Positions 10,672-23,290 of a stretch of DNA of 64,000 nucleotides are shown piece by piece. The stretch spans positions 2,170,001-2,234,000 of the forward strand of contig JAHLEZ010000003.1 in NCBI GenBank assembly GCA_020726505.1, given 5' to 3'. The number at the start of each line of letters is the position of its first letter. Within the stretch, counting starts at the first letter, position 1. The notes beneath the pieces were generated by a model, which was not told the origin of the DNA, ran no database searches, and saw only the letters and a program-made list of their open reading frames with translations. The translations under genes were made by a program, and so were the position numbers. Source of the DNA: Leptodontidium sp. MPI-SDFR-AT-0119. Taxonomy: Eukaryota > Ascomycota > Leotiomycetes > Helotiales > Leptodontidiaceae.

Positions 10672-12976
10672 ATGCCGACAACCTTAGCTCCTGCTGATGA
10701 CACCATGAAATTCTCTGCCCTACCTGGCCTTACCATAACTACCTTTGATGAGTACAACGCCAAAGTTCGAGCCAAAAAAGCAGAGAAGGATGAAGTTGCT
10801 CGATCTCCCCTCGCCGCCAGGAGTCACAAGATCAAGTCAAAGGATGAAGACGAGATACAAATGCTTGATGAGGAATCCAAGATGGAGGCTAGTTGACAAG
10901 CACGACGCCTGAGAGTCAAGGAAATGATGGGCCAGGATCAGAGTTCCCAAGCTCTCGAGGAAGTACGACAAAAGGTGCTTGCAGTAACAGCAGGTAAACA
11001 AGGAGCGTGCTGAGTCCCAGAAGACCCTTCACGCCAACTTCCCTCCCCGTAATATACTTCAGGATTATCGTGATAGCTCTGTGTTCAAATTTGAGATGGA
11101 TAGTGGAGACAGTGACTCCGGAATTCGAAAGCAAATTCTTCTCGATATGCCTTCTAACTCCGCCACAGCTCCTACGGATGAAGCTCAGGCAGAGAGCAAA
11201 AGTCCTTTGGGAAGAGTTCAGCTCCGCAATGAAGCCAATGACGCCTCGCGCGCCATCGCTATAATTAACTCAAAGAGGGATCGTCGTGCTGCTCTATTTC
11301 CTTCCGGTCCGACTGCAAAGGATTGTGAGGCCAGCATCATACGCAAGCATATCAGTTCCCAACACACCAGACCAGCTTTGGAGACCTTTGAGGATTTAAC
11401 TATTCCATCGGACTTCTGGTATCAACAGTCATCCAAGACTCGAATCCCCAAAGCTCCCACCGACCTCCAGGAGTGGCAGTTCCTTCGAAGCAGAGCAATC
11501 GAGACCGCAAATGAACACGGTGATCCTTCTGAATTCATTGCATACTATATCAACAAGTTTATGATGGAGTCTGTTGCAAACAGAGCTGCTATGCATACTA
11601 AAAAGGCTGAAGCTGGTAAATCCCAAGACTCAACTCTGATATCCTCTGCATCAGTGTACCCTGTAGTCTCCTACGTTATCGGTATTCTAGGCAGAGGCGT
11701 TCCAGGCAGCTCTTTAAAGCCAGTTCAGAAGTGCCACAGATTTCCGAAGGACGATTCCGCCACTGCAGAATCAGAAATGAACAGTCCCTCAGCTATTCCT
11801 CGAGGACAGCTCTTCCATGGTGGTCTTCCATCTGCTGCCTCAACCAGCCTCAACTTCAGTAATGAGACTCAAGCCAAGACAATCGGTGCTTGCACTGCAA
11901 TGGGTCAATCAACAATCTTTCATGCCAACGAGAAGTCCAATGAGACCACCAAGGCCCAGCACCAAAATACGAAGCTCCCAACTGCCCGCAAGCTTGCACC
12001 TGACGAACCTAGCTATCCACTCTCGGCATATCGTACAGGAGGTCCAGGAGTTACCACCCGCTGCCCCCCAAATACCTCTCCACAGTCTATCAAGGTCCAC
12101 GGCGAGAACGAGCAATGCTATGCCACTCTTGCTAAGGTGGATGAGCTCGTCAGAATGGGCGATTCAACGGTTCTGCCACGTGGTACTACTCAACCCACTC
12201 CCAGTGAAACTACCGAAAAGACAGTTTTTGGCGCCCTCATCCCCAGCGGTGCCTTCAATGCTTCTACTTCCCGTGGTCTAGCTCTCCTCCAAGAGAGATT
12301 CATGATCCCTCTCATGACTAACGCTATCTGAAAGCTCGACAACCCCGCTGCATCTGCTCGCACTCCAGACCAGAACGCAGCTTCTGCCATGTTCAAGGCA
12401 ACTCGTGTCACGGAGAAGGATCTGAATTTCAACCTCCTTGCGGACCGTCATCCGGTCGGTGCTCCTTGGATTAAGGGTACTTCTGAGATCAAGAATGGCA
12501 ATGCTTCGGCTGAGAAGAAGATCATGAAGACTGTTGCTGACGATGAGGACGTTAAGGCCGCTGCTATCAAGGAAAAATGTATTAGGGATGCGGCTGACAT
12601 TGCTAATTTCATGGCTGATATGCAGGTTCAGAACGCTAAGTTGGCTACGGAACGTACCCGTCTCAATGCCACTGCGAAGAACCAGGCCGTCGATTCCGCT
12701 GCTGAGAACACCAAGCCCGCCCCCACAACCGAGATCAAGAAAGCCAAAGCCGCAGTCGAGAGTGAGAAAACCAGTCCCAAGCGCCTGGTTGCACGCGAAG
12801 TTGAGGACGAATGGGTTGATCTTGCGCCAAACGAAGCAGCAGCTCGAGAACTAGCTCGCCAGAATACGTCTACCAGCGTCGTCAGGAAGTCAGAGGCCGA
12901 TATTGAGAGTGCCAAGAATACTGATGGGGAGTGGGAGGATCTTGGGGGCGACGAGTCGTCTTGGGATTTCTGCTAG
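10672..12976 (+). pseudogene. Broken gene for a large unknown protein
   Basis: A coding-like stretch of about 760 codons is interrupted by a TGA at 10894-10896, a frameshift close to 10990 and a TGA at 12329-12331. The segments read on convincingly across each break: after 10896 QARRLRVKEMMGQDQSSQ; after the frameshift NKERAESQKTLHANFPP; after 12331 KLDNPAASARTPDQNAAS in the same frame. The C-terminus is acidic with two similar W-containing motifs (EVEDEWVDLAP and DGEWEDLGGDESSWDFC). There is no signal peptide and I recognise no family. The start at 10672 (MPTTLAPADD) is only the first usable ATG; earlier exons are likely. Both TGA codons could have arisen from CGA. Alternatives are an intact gene with sequencing errors or recoding, which I consider less likely. 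Confidence 0.55.
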
Positions 12977-14870
12977 ATCTCTCTTTTTCTCTCCCTATTC
13001 TTCTTTTCTGCCTTGGTTGATATGCTACCGCATTTTCATGTGCATTTGCATCTCCCCTTCTTTCTTCTTGACTTCTCTCTCCAGGATCGAGATCAATTGG
13101 TTGTTGATTAGTTGATTTCGTCCGGAAATCTCGATTTGCGACTTGAGAGTTGCGAGAGGCGTATTTGGGGTGGATATTTTGCCTCACGATGGTGAATGGC
13201 GGCGATCTGGGAGATACTCAGATATTTGAAGTTGGCATTCAGTGGCGTATTTTCCTTTCCATTTCACGCATGGCATAGCTAGCCTCCACAGATAGCATAC
13301 TCGGGGGTTCCCCGGCCGCTCTTTGCTTTGCTTTCTCTTCTGGGCGATGATTGCTACTTGCATACAATGCAATACACGAAAAAACCCAAAATATGCCCCC
13401 CGAAAATGTACCATAGAAAACGACCGAACAACCTGAAAAAAGAAAAAAAAAAAAAGAGAAACATTTGCATGATTTTTGCCTTCCTCTCTTTGGCTGTGAT
13501 TTGTGATGTGATGACCGTAACGAGCCCCCGATCACCACGGGTCTGTCTGTGCACCACAGGGCATTCTTTCCATAGCTGAATGTGAAAAGTTTGGATTTTT
13601 TTTAGTACGCAAAAAAGAATAAACCTTAAAAAGTTTAGTTAAGGAAAAGTATTACTCAGCTTCTTTTTTTCTCTCTAAGACTTGCATAAAAATTTTTTTA
13701 AAAAAAAGGTTATTAGTTTAAGCTAATGTTTTCATTTTACTTCAAGGTTAAAGATGCCGCCGACTTTGCGTATTCGGAGAGCCTGGAAAATGCCTCGCTT
13801 AGCCGCCGCCTGTAGACCACAGACTCCGTGGTGATGGGCTCGTAAGAGAGATTTGTGTTTTGAAATTGATCAGATCAATCTATGATGGATCGATTCCCAT
13901 CGTGTGTTTGAAAGTAATGGGAATATTAGTATTACATAAATTGGGGTCGTAAAGAAGGAAAGTATGGATGGATGAGAAATATCAAGGTGGAGAGAGAGGA
14001 GCCAAGCATTTCGGGAGTGAGATTCAGAATGTCAACAAACCCCACAATTAAGCGAGAATTCCTACGGCACGTATGATGGTGGGCCGGCTGGTTAATAATA
14101 ATGCAAAAAATGTGAAAAGCTGCCCCTTGGTAAATACTCCTCACAAATCCCCATCCCGTAGTACTACCGCGAGTTAAATCTCATGATGTTAAAAACCCCA
14201 TCCCCTTCTTGTTAGTCAGAAGGTAGTTGGGGCACAGCGCCTTCCTCACCTCCACCCCATCCATCCGTGCATGCCTCACTCATTTCCTCCCCTCCCCTTC
14301 CTTCCTTTCCCCTCCTCACATATCACGAATTTTTCAATTTTTTGCTTAAAAGGCCAAACAGCCCTAAGCTCTTCAAAACATATCATTTAATCCTTTCCAT
14401 TCAGACAACTCACTATTGCTGCTTCCTTGCTTACGCCCACAAGCATGAATGGATGCCTGGCCTATCACTATCACTAGCCTAGACCTACTATCTAATCGTA
14501 CAATATACAAATATTCTTTTCAATCCCTTCCATCCCTTCTTTCCTTCTTTCTGTCTTTCAAACCCAATCTCCCAAAGCTTTTCTTTCTTTCTTTAAACTC
14601 TGCTGAGATTTCCACCTCCTCATGCTCATGCTCATGCTCATTCTCAAAGGGAAAAAATTCAAATGAGCGAGAAAAGAGGAGAGAAGGGCAGGGGGAAATA
14701 AAAGATGTAAAAAAAAAAAAACCGAACAAAACAATACAAAAAATAAACGCCCCCCCTCCAATCCATCCCATGCTATGCAAACACACTTCTCCCTTTCTCT
14801 TCTCTCCATTTCTCATCCACGCCCCTGCCCATCCCCTCCTGCAATCACCACTCCATCCACCAGCACAATC
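12977..14870. other. Intergenic, low-complexity rich
   Basis: Separates the broken gene from the MOT1 3' end. It holds A-runs (13437-13455 and 14710-14720), pyrimidine-rich stretches around 14280-14600 and a short CTCATG tandem repeat near 14620-14642. No coding sequence is recognised; long frames here are compositional. Confidence 0.5.
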
Positions 14871-17800
14871 TCACTTCATCTTCCCCAAGAAGCCCTGCAG
14901 ATCAAACTCCTCCTCATACTGCTTATCATCCCAAAGCTCGCCCAGATCATCCAACCAGCCCTTCTTGCCCTTCTCCCTAACCTCACCCGTCGCATCGACC
15001 ATATCCTCTTCGCGCTCGCCGTCACCTCCATTCAGCGATGGTTTATCGATACCCTCTGCCGTCTCGCCGAGGTTGAAGAGGTCTAGAATCTGGTCTGTTT
15101 CCATGGTTCCGAGACCGGCGTTCTGTTGGTTGACGACTGTGGATGCTACGTCGATCTTGAAGCGTTGGAGGCTGGCGGGTGGTTAGCTTTTGTTAAAGTG
15201 GGATAAGATAGGGGAGGGTGTGGGGACTTACGACATGATCTTCTCCTCCAACGTCCCACGAGTGATCAATCGGTATACGTTAACGACCTTCTTCTGACCG
15301 ATACGATGTGCGCGATCCATAGCTTGCAAATCCTTTTGTGGATTCCAATCGTGCTCGACGAAGATGACTGTATCAGCACCAGTCAAATTCAAGCCTAGAC
15401 CACCAACTGATGTCGTCAGGAGAAGACAATCATAGGAAGGATCTGAGTTGAATTTGTTGACGATATCTTGACGCTTCGAAGCATCGACTGAACCGTCCAT
15501 TCGGAGGAATTGTACGGAGGGCAGCATCTTTTTCAAGACGTCATTCTGGACCATATCGAGCATCTCCTTCATCTGACAGAAGATAAGGGCGCGATGAGGT
15601 GAGACGTAGGAGGTTTCGGTGGTGACTTCATTTTCTGAGGAGGGTTCATTGCCAATTCCACAGTCGACGAGGAGATCGCGGAGAGCGGTGAGTTTGGGTG
15701 CGTGGACTGGGTCTCGGAGACTGCTACCTTGCTTTGCAAGAAGTCTCTGGGTCTCTTCGTACTGCTTGTGACCTTCCTTCATCACCAAAGCTGGAGAGTT
15801 GCAGAGTTTGCGCATGTATTGAAGGGCCTGGAAGATGTGTTGCTTGGCTTCCTTGTCACCGGAGGACGCCTTCTCAGCAAGGGTTTTGCCTTCCTTCTTG
15901 GTGAAGTCTTCGAATAGCTTCTTTTGGAGGTCGCTGAGATCACAATAGTAATTTTGTAAAATCTTAGGTGGAAGGTCGTCAAGCACTTCTTCCTTGAGAC
16001 GACGAAGGAGGAAGGGGAGAACTTGCTTGTGCAGAGCTTCGATGGCGAGGGCACCGGCTTCTTGTTCCTTGGAAGAGGATTTGCTATATCGGCTAGCGGC
16101 AATGGGTTTTGCAAAACGATCGAGGAAGACCTTTTCTGTGCCAAGGAAACCAGGCATGAGGAAATCGAACAGCGACCAAAGTTCCAAGACGTTATTCTGG
16201 ATCGGAGTACCAGACAGGATAAGTCTGTGGTTGCTAAGAAGACGCTTTACTGCCATAGTGACCTTTGCTCTGGGATTCTTGATCAGATGACCTTCGTCGA
16301 GGACAAGATAATTCCAGTTCATGGCAGTCAGAATATCTGCATCATTACGGCAGATGTCGTACGAAGTGATGACAATGTCAGTCTTGCCAAGCTGGTCTTG
16401 AAGTCGAGCTCGATCGGCTGGAGGTCCAACGTATGCTGTGCATGTAAGGAATGGTGCGTATGTATTGATCTCCATCTGCCAGTGACCAGACAGTGTAGGA
16501 GGACAAACGATGAGTGAAGGCAGTCTTCGGACATCGGGAGATCCAGTCTTGGCGAATTCCTCGGCTCGGTTGTGGTGATCACTCGCCACGATACACAATG
16601 TTTGTAGAGTCTTTCCAAGACCCATATCATCGCAAAGAATGCCATGAAGATGGTACTTGTTCAAGAAGTTCAGCCAGTTGACACCTTCTTGTTGGTATGA
16701 TCGAAGTGTTGCTTTGATAGCAACGGGGATGTTGAACGGTTCGACCTTGTGTGGATCCAACAATTGGGCGATGAACGTTCGTTCCCGATCACGGCCCTTG
16801 AGTAATTCTTGAGACAAACCAGGTGGGTCTGGAATACCTGCTTCAAGCGGTACCAGTTTGACGAGTGTAGCGAAGGTAGTTGTGGCAATCAAACGAACGT
16901 CATTATCAGAATCACTCATTCGACCGAGGACAGGCACGATGAGGAAGATGACATATGGAAGAATGTTGTCACCCATCACATGGATAAGATGGTAGACCGA
17001 CTCGATAGCACCTTGTCTGAAATTCAAATCGACGGGGTTGCTGATAGAAGGTAAGACCTTTTCGACGAGCATGGTCATACCTTCAACAGTAATGACACTG
17101 CATACCGTTGCGAGGCATTTTGCAGCCATGTATCTGAAGACAGATAATTCCGAATGAAGGGCTTTGATGACCAAGGGTAGGAGACGGATGACGAAAGGAT
17201 GTAGGTCTTTGTGTAACGTAGGTGTCAAGGCTCGGAGAACGGACATGCCGTCCACAGCAGCTTGGCCAGTCTCCTTCTCTGGGTCTTTAGTATCTTCTGG
17301 GAGATCACCTGCGAATGCATGTGTGAGGGCATCCTCCATGATGGTCTTGAGTGTCGGCACTTTCTCCAAAAGATTGGCACCGAAGATGCTCGAGAGTTGT
17401 TCCAATGCCTCCTTTGCACCTCTTCTGATGATTCGTGCATTCTTGGCTTCCAAAGCAAACTTCGCAGCATCGGGATGATCCCTTCGGTCTTCTTCCTTTC
17501 GGAGAGATAGAATGGCGTTGGTGAAACCTGCGTTTGGCGTGAATTCGGGAGTCTCAGATGTGTCGATACAACTGAATTTCGCAAGATTTGAGACAACTTT
17601 CTGTGCTGGAGCAGCACGGCCACCATCAGCAAAGAGCTCGACCAGTCTTGCGATAGATGCGGCTGATCTATGCTGCAACTCGGCATTCTCTTCCTTCTTC
17701 ACACTGTCCATCATTCCCTTGATGATATGTGTTGGCTTCTTCGGCGAGAACTTCATTGCCACCAAAGCACTTGCGGCTGCAGCCTTGATTCGAATATCGC

Positions 17801-20790
17801 GTTGCTCCTTGATAGCCTTTGCAGTTTCGATGACCTCGGCGACATTATCTCTGGCTTCGGTCAATGATTGGGTTGAGATCAGTCGCTGACTAGGTGGCAT
17901 AGCTTTCTTCAACCTCTCAAAGTCATCGTTGACGACTTTGTCAGCTGTTTGAATTGAGAATGCATCAGGTCCAGCCTCTGGTTCACCTTGGACGACGACA
18001 GCAAGAACTGGCAATTTACCTTGCGATACTTTGCCAACATCTCGGAAGGTATTGAGAAGTTGAGAGCATTGCGCCCGGACAAGCTGAGTGAAGCTCACAA
18101 GATCTCGGTAGTTTGACGGTCGCTCGCTTTCAACAATCTTTTGAAGAGGGTTGACGAATCGCGCCGCCTGATCCTTCGAGGTACAGTTCTTTGCGTACTC
18201 ATCGATAATTAGTGCTGCTGTAAGTTGTGTCGAGGAGAAGGCAGATGATAGACCAGGGATTATGCTACCATCGTAGGCTTCGAGATGGCCGCCTGGAACG
18301 AGTGACATAATCAAACCCATAGCCCTGGCAGCTGAAACTCGTGATCTAATCAAGATGTCCATACCAACGAGGTCCACGTCACCTTGCATCATGTGGCCGT
18401 CCACATCATGCGAGGATGAACTTGGAACGGGCTCAATGTTCTTGGTGGATTTTCGCCTCTGTTTCTTTGGTGGAGGTTCTGTTGCTGAAGGAGGGGAGAC
18501 TGGACGTGTTGTTGTGGGGACGAAACCACTAGGCAACGAGTATGTGCTCCCTGATGGCTTCTGGAAAAGGGTAGCGTTCATCGGGAGTGGATGGCGCGAA
18601 ACACCAATAGGGTGAAGTGTGAGTTGCATGAGAGGATCAACATGTGCTGAAAACTGCTCGGCAAGATCCGCTGGATCCTTGGCAAGATATTGTACCAAGG
18701 CTGCCCAGACTTGTAATGAGAGATTAAGTGTATCCGGATTTCGCTCGACGAGGATATTCTGATAGATGAGTCGGAGGATCTTGCCATTCAACCAATCTCG
18801 AGTGCCGGCGCCTTCAATGTTGACAAATGTCATGAGCGCTCTCAGCACAGCTGATCGGACTGATGTGATGGTATGTCGGAGGAATGGGTATAGTCGTGGG
18901 ACTAGTAGAGCGAAAGATTGTTCCGAGTCTCTTGCCGCATTCTGCTTCATTGCCTCGAGCACTTCGGGGAAACTGCAGAGTTTGGCGAGAAGGTCCATAA
19001 TCTGACCAGTACTAGCACTGAGATCATCGCCGAGATTTGATAAGCATTCCCAGACAATATTAATGAGGCCATCCAATGCCTCGGGTCGCAAGTTGACGAA
19101 TTCTTTTGCTATTGGAATAAGAGTGGCTGCACTGACTGAGCGAACATCGTCGTCCCAATCCCCAAGACCCTTCATGACAGCTTTGATGACTCCATCGATC
19201 AAGTCGCTATCCTTCAGTAGAAGATCGTTACGTACAGCTACGAGGTAGCGCAATCCGATCATTCCGCCATGGCAGATAGCCCAGCCAGGCTTCGTCAATT
19301 GGAGATCATCCTGGATCACCATCCGGAGTAAAATCCGATGGACGGCATAGACGGTCGTGGGTGGAAGATGAATGAGTAGCGCACCAAGTGTCTGCCCAAC
19401 GGTTTCGCGAATTGGGGCCACGACGGTGTCGGATACGTAATCGCCGAACCGGTCGAGCATAAAGACGCAGCATAACCGACAGGCAAGATCATCCAGCCAC
19501 CTACGATTCAAGGTGTCATTTTCGGGACGTGTCCTTCCTTTCACACGGCCAGCTCCACCGCCATGGACTCGGATAATTTCCCTCAGACCCATAGCCGCAC
19601 CATGTCGAGTCTCCCATTGAGGATCGAAAAGGTCGACCATGAGGAATTCACACAATCGTTCATAAGGCCATTCACCACCATCAGTTTCTTCTTCCGTCTG
19701 CAGTTCGGATTTGATTGGTAGCACAGGGCCCTTGAACTCCGAGACCACCTTGCTGTCCTCGTCGACTTCAGAACTTCTATCCAGGTTGAAGTAGTCTGAG
19801 ACACCATTTCCGTTTGCTGCAGAATCGTCCATGATATCTGACATGGTGGTATCTGCACCGAGTTCAACGGATCCCATGGTACTGGAGCGTCGTATCGACA
19901 AGTCGACGAGTCTGTTCTTGCTCCCAGCATGTTGAGCTTCTCGTTTCCTCTTGCGTTTCAGTTGATTTAGTTGGCGGGCACTTAAGCCTGACTCCTCGGA
20001 TGGAGTTCCGGGCGGTTTCGTGCCATTGTCATAACCATTTGCGGTGTTGATTGAAGGTGTAGATGCACCATTTTGTTTAGGTGGAGGGAAGTCGATTTCC
20101 ATATCCTCCTCGAGGTATTCCCCTAATAATCCTAGTCGACCGGCCAGAGTCTTCTTCTGATGCTCCAGTCGTTGTGCTGGATCAAGCGTCGCAAGCGCAT
20201 AGTCGAGATCTTTGCCACCTCCTCGGAGTAGCTCTTTACCATACTTGAGGATGACGACGGGGTCAAGAGTATCGAGACTTAGTTGGCCCTCGGCAAATGG
20301 CAAGTCATCGACTGGTTCTTCCTTCTTGATGGGGAGATCTTCTTCCTTCTTTTCGCTCTTGGCGGATCCATCGCCGGCATTTGGATCATATTTTTCGGCG
20401 TTGTCAACAATTCCTCCCAGGGCCTTAGCAGCTGCTATCCGAGTATCCCATGTCTTGTGTCGGAGGTAGGGGACGACTCGAGTGAGGAGGTTGAACAGCT
20501 CTTCTGGGTGTGCTTTCTGGACATCTGCCAATTGCTGAGCAGCTGTGTTTCGAATCAGTTGGGTGCTTCCCGTCTCCAGCAGCCTAAGAAATAGTCAGCA
20601 TCATTAATGGGGATAGGATGTGGAACCCATTTGTCTTAAATAATAACAATGTTGCAGGTTTTGAGAAAAGTATACGCACGTGACAAGGCGATCAAGTCTG
20701 TTTGCACGTGATGTTAGCGCAGGTTCCGGAAGCAGCAGCACCAGGGGGTTCTGAGAATGAGAGGGAGAATGTTTCTTACCTTGACGCCAT
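14871..20790 (-). CDS. MOT1: MOT1/BTAF1-type SNF2 ATPase that removes TBP from DNA
   Basis: Five exons: 20780-20790, 20680-20697, 15232-20583, 15172-adjacent last exon 14871-15171, plus introns 20698-20779, 20584-20679 and 15172-15231 (four coding exons in all). They sum to 1893 codons plus stop. The start reads MASRLDRLVT then LLETGSTQLIRNTAAQQ, the conserved MOT1 N-terminus. HEAT-type repeats fill about the first 1200 residues. The C-terminal SNF2 motor shows DDMGLGKTLQ (about 1327, Walker A), LVLDEGHLIKNP (about 1437), SGTPIQNNVLELW and the helicase C pieces GGLGLNLTGAD and DRAHRIGQKK. The tail ends in an acidic stretch. MOT1 uses ATP to displace TATA-binding protein and so acts as a global transcription regulator in the nucleus. 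The 18-nt second exon and the 11-nt first exon are unusual. The reading frame is otherwise uninterrupted over 5.3 kb. Confidence 0.95.
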
Positions 20791-21042
20791 CTTTCCTGAC
20801 TACGCCCGACGCGTCACCTCTATCTGTAGGAAGGGATTCGATTGATGGTAGGACACGCCATAAAGAAGTTGAGACCGCAGTCGCGATTATTTGTTTGCGT
20901 TTTGGAGTTGAGGGAGGTGATTGTGGAGAAATGGCGATGGAACAATGAATGGGTTTTGATGCAGTTGATCTTGTTTGTTGGCTGTTCCTTCTCTTCTCAC
21001 TCAGCCTTGCTGTCAAAATCGTACCGAGGACAGTGCAGGGTA

Positions 21043-21070
21043 GTGGAGTGGAGTGGAGTGGAGTGGAGTG
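21043..21070. repeat. GTGGA pentanucleotide repeat
   Basis: Just over five perfect copies of GTGGA in the MOT1/kinase divergent promoter. Confidence 0.9.
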
Positions 21071-21245
21071 CAGAGCAATGTGAAGCGGGTATTACTGCGA
21101 GTTTTGAGTTGCGCTTTCCCTGGCCTCTGATTGGTCGAATGGATTGTTGTCTTTTTTCCGTTCGGTTCGTTATTTTGATTGATGGCGACTCCTGATTGGC
21201 CAGAAAGTGGAATGGCGAATGCCGGCTGAAGGAAGTCTGCCGACC

Positions 21246-21270
21246 GCAGTGCAGTGCAGTGCAGTGCAGT
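21246..21270. repeat. GCAGT pentanucleotide repeat
   Basis: Five perfect copies of GCAGT, about 180 bp from the GTGGA array in the same divergent promoter. Confidence 0.9.
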
Positions 21271-21858
21271 GAGTGCAGACAGAAGCGTGTTAATGCAGCG
21301 TGACCCGATCAAGTGGCAGGTGATCGGTTGATGGACCTGCAATAAATAAATAACTGGTTGGCCTGGATGTTGAGGTTTCGGTTCTGCTTCTAGTATTTGT
21401 GGATGTTCAAGTTCCCGGTTCGTTCCTGACGGTGTGTGAGTGTGTGGGTGCAGTAACAAGAGAGCCAGCCGTAGATATGCCGGGCTGTTGGTTGGAGTGT
21501 GGGCAGGGCTTTGCTTGCGGGTGTCGGGTGTCCAGGTTTTTTTGCATGGGGCCGGGCCTGTTTGCTGTCACACGCGTGCAGTGCAGTGGTGCGGTCGTCA
21601 CCGTCACTTCTTTCTTGGGGCGATCGTGCCTTCTATTATAGCTGCGCCCCGACAATTTTCGCTTAGCTTAGCGCCCCGAACCCCCTGTCCGCTCTTGCCT
21701 CACTAGAGAAGATCATTGAGGAACGAACAGAGTGTGCAGAGCAGCCACAGCAGAAAAATGATTCCCGCCTACGCCAAATAATCGTCATCGTGGGATTCAG
21801 GGGCTGGCTGCGCTGGGGGGGGAGAGGAGAGCGGAGGCATATCTTTTTTATACATCGG

Positions 21859-21880
21859 CACACACACACACACACACACA
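21859..21880. repeat. CA dinucleotide microsatellite
   Basis: Eleven CA units without interruption in the MOT1/kinase intergenic region. Confidence 0.9.
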
Positions 21881-22612
21881 TACAATCAATACCCTCTAGG
21901 TAGGTATGCCGGTCTTCTGCTACTGGCCAGTCAGGTCTACTCCGTAAGTTGGTCGCGGAGTCAGTGAGGGTGGATTACGAAAGCGCGTGTGTGTGCATGC
22001 CCTGCAACAAACACCATGGCCGCCGCCTGCATACAGGAGGGAAGCATATTTTTCGGGAGAGAGATCCTTGCCCAATGAACAAAGCCCTGCTCGACTCTGC
22101 CTGCATTCCCTACAGAGAAAAGAATACTCAAGTACCTAAATACACCACAAAGCCTTGAAATATCCATGGATACCTAGGTAGTAGGTATTGTACGTACAAC
22201 CAACTACAGCACACCTCAACCAACCAAGCAAGGAGAAGGCAAGGAGACAGAGCGCGGGGCTGCTTGCCTGGCTGGATACTGTCGGAATTCTCAGCCATCC
22301 ATGGGAGCTTGCAATTCGAAAAACATGACCGATCTGCCAGCCGTTCCTCTATTGGACAGCTGGCTGTTTGCTACCCTCTGGTCCCTGAGACGGCGTAGAA
22401 GTCAATGACTCGAAGCAGAGAAATCTGATATGTCGCTGTCCACGTGACTGCCTCTTCAACTTGTTGCCTCCCATGGCAGATTTCAGGTAACTTCGAGTCA
22501 CATTTGCCAACTTGGTTGGGTATGTACGAAATTGTTGGAGTATTTTTATGGATGCCTAAATCTTTATCTACCTAAGGTAGGTAGATAGAGATAGTCTCTC
22601 AGGTTTTTGAAT

Positions 22613-22628
22613 CTACCTACGTAGGTAG
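22613..22628. repeat. Perfect palindrome CTACCTACGTAGGTAG
   Basis: A 16-nt perfect inverted repeat. A related imperfect one (CTACCTaAGGTAG) lies about 45 nt upstream near 22568-22580. It sits in the kinase promoter. Confidence 0.7.
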
Positions 22629-23290
22629 GTAGTCCTGGAAAATAAAATTCAACATCATCCAGACCTTCTGGCATTACATGTTCGAGACAAGGCAAGGCGG
22701 CGAGGCTGGTGGCTGACGGGCTTTTAATTGGCTGGACTTTCACTCATCATTGGACGATCTGGACGATCTCGCCAGGGACTAGACTCACCGTTGAGTGCTA
22801 GATGCCAGGTGGAAATGGACGTGGAGATATCACCAGATAGGCGGACGGCATCTGCATAAACTTCCGAAGAGACCTACAGGTACATTATTTATTATGCGCC
22901 TGATGTCCTCCCCATCAAAAAGTGTACCTCCTGTTCTCTGCATAAGGACAAGTCAGCAGCAGCAGCAGCCCAGACCAGATGTCCCAGATCCTCCCCATCC
23001 CACACTTTCAACGTGCCTTGGCGCGTGCTTGCCCTATTGCGGTCTAGTCGACGGCATCACATCCCAGCATACCTCCGTAATGCCAACTTGAGGCATCCCG
23101 ACCTCGACATCACAATCCAAAACACTGCCTCACACCAATTCCTGTGTCCACCTCACAACGCAAACTCTCTTCCGTATTCTTGACTTTCTTCCCCCCGCAA
23201 CCTTCTTCTCGAGTTGTAACGCCCTCCAATGCGGTGACCAGGTACCACGAGCTCTAGCCTTCCTCTCACTCTCGCCCTCGCCTTGGCAGC

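Larger units (their letters stand above)
20791..23290. other. Shared promoter region of MOT1 (-) and the Ark-type kinase (+)
   Basis: About 2.5 kb between divergent starts. It holds several microsatellites and TACCTA/TAGGTA inverted repeats (listed separately). Pyrimidine-rich DNA just before the kinase ATG is probably its 5' leader. No gene is recognised. Confidence 0.6.

Noticed and set aside
14449..15186. A 245-codon plus-strand frame.
   Set aside because: Low-complexity pyrimidine-rich DNA that then overlaps the MOT1 last exon on the other strand.
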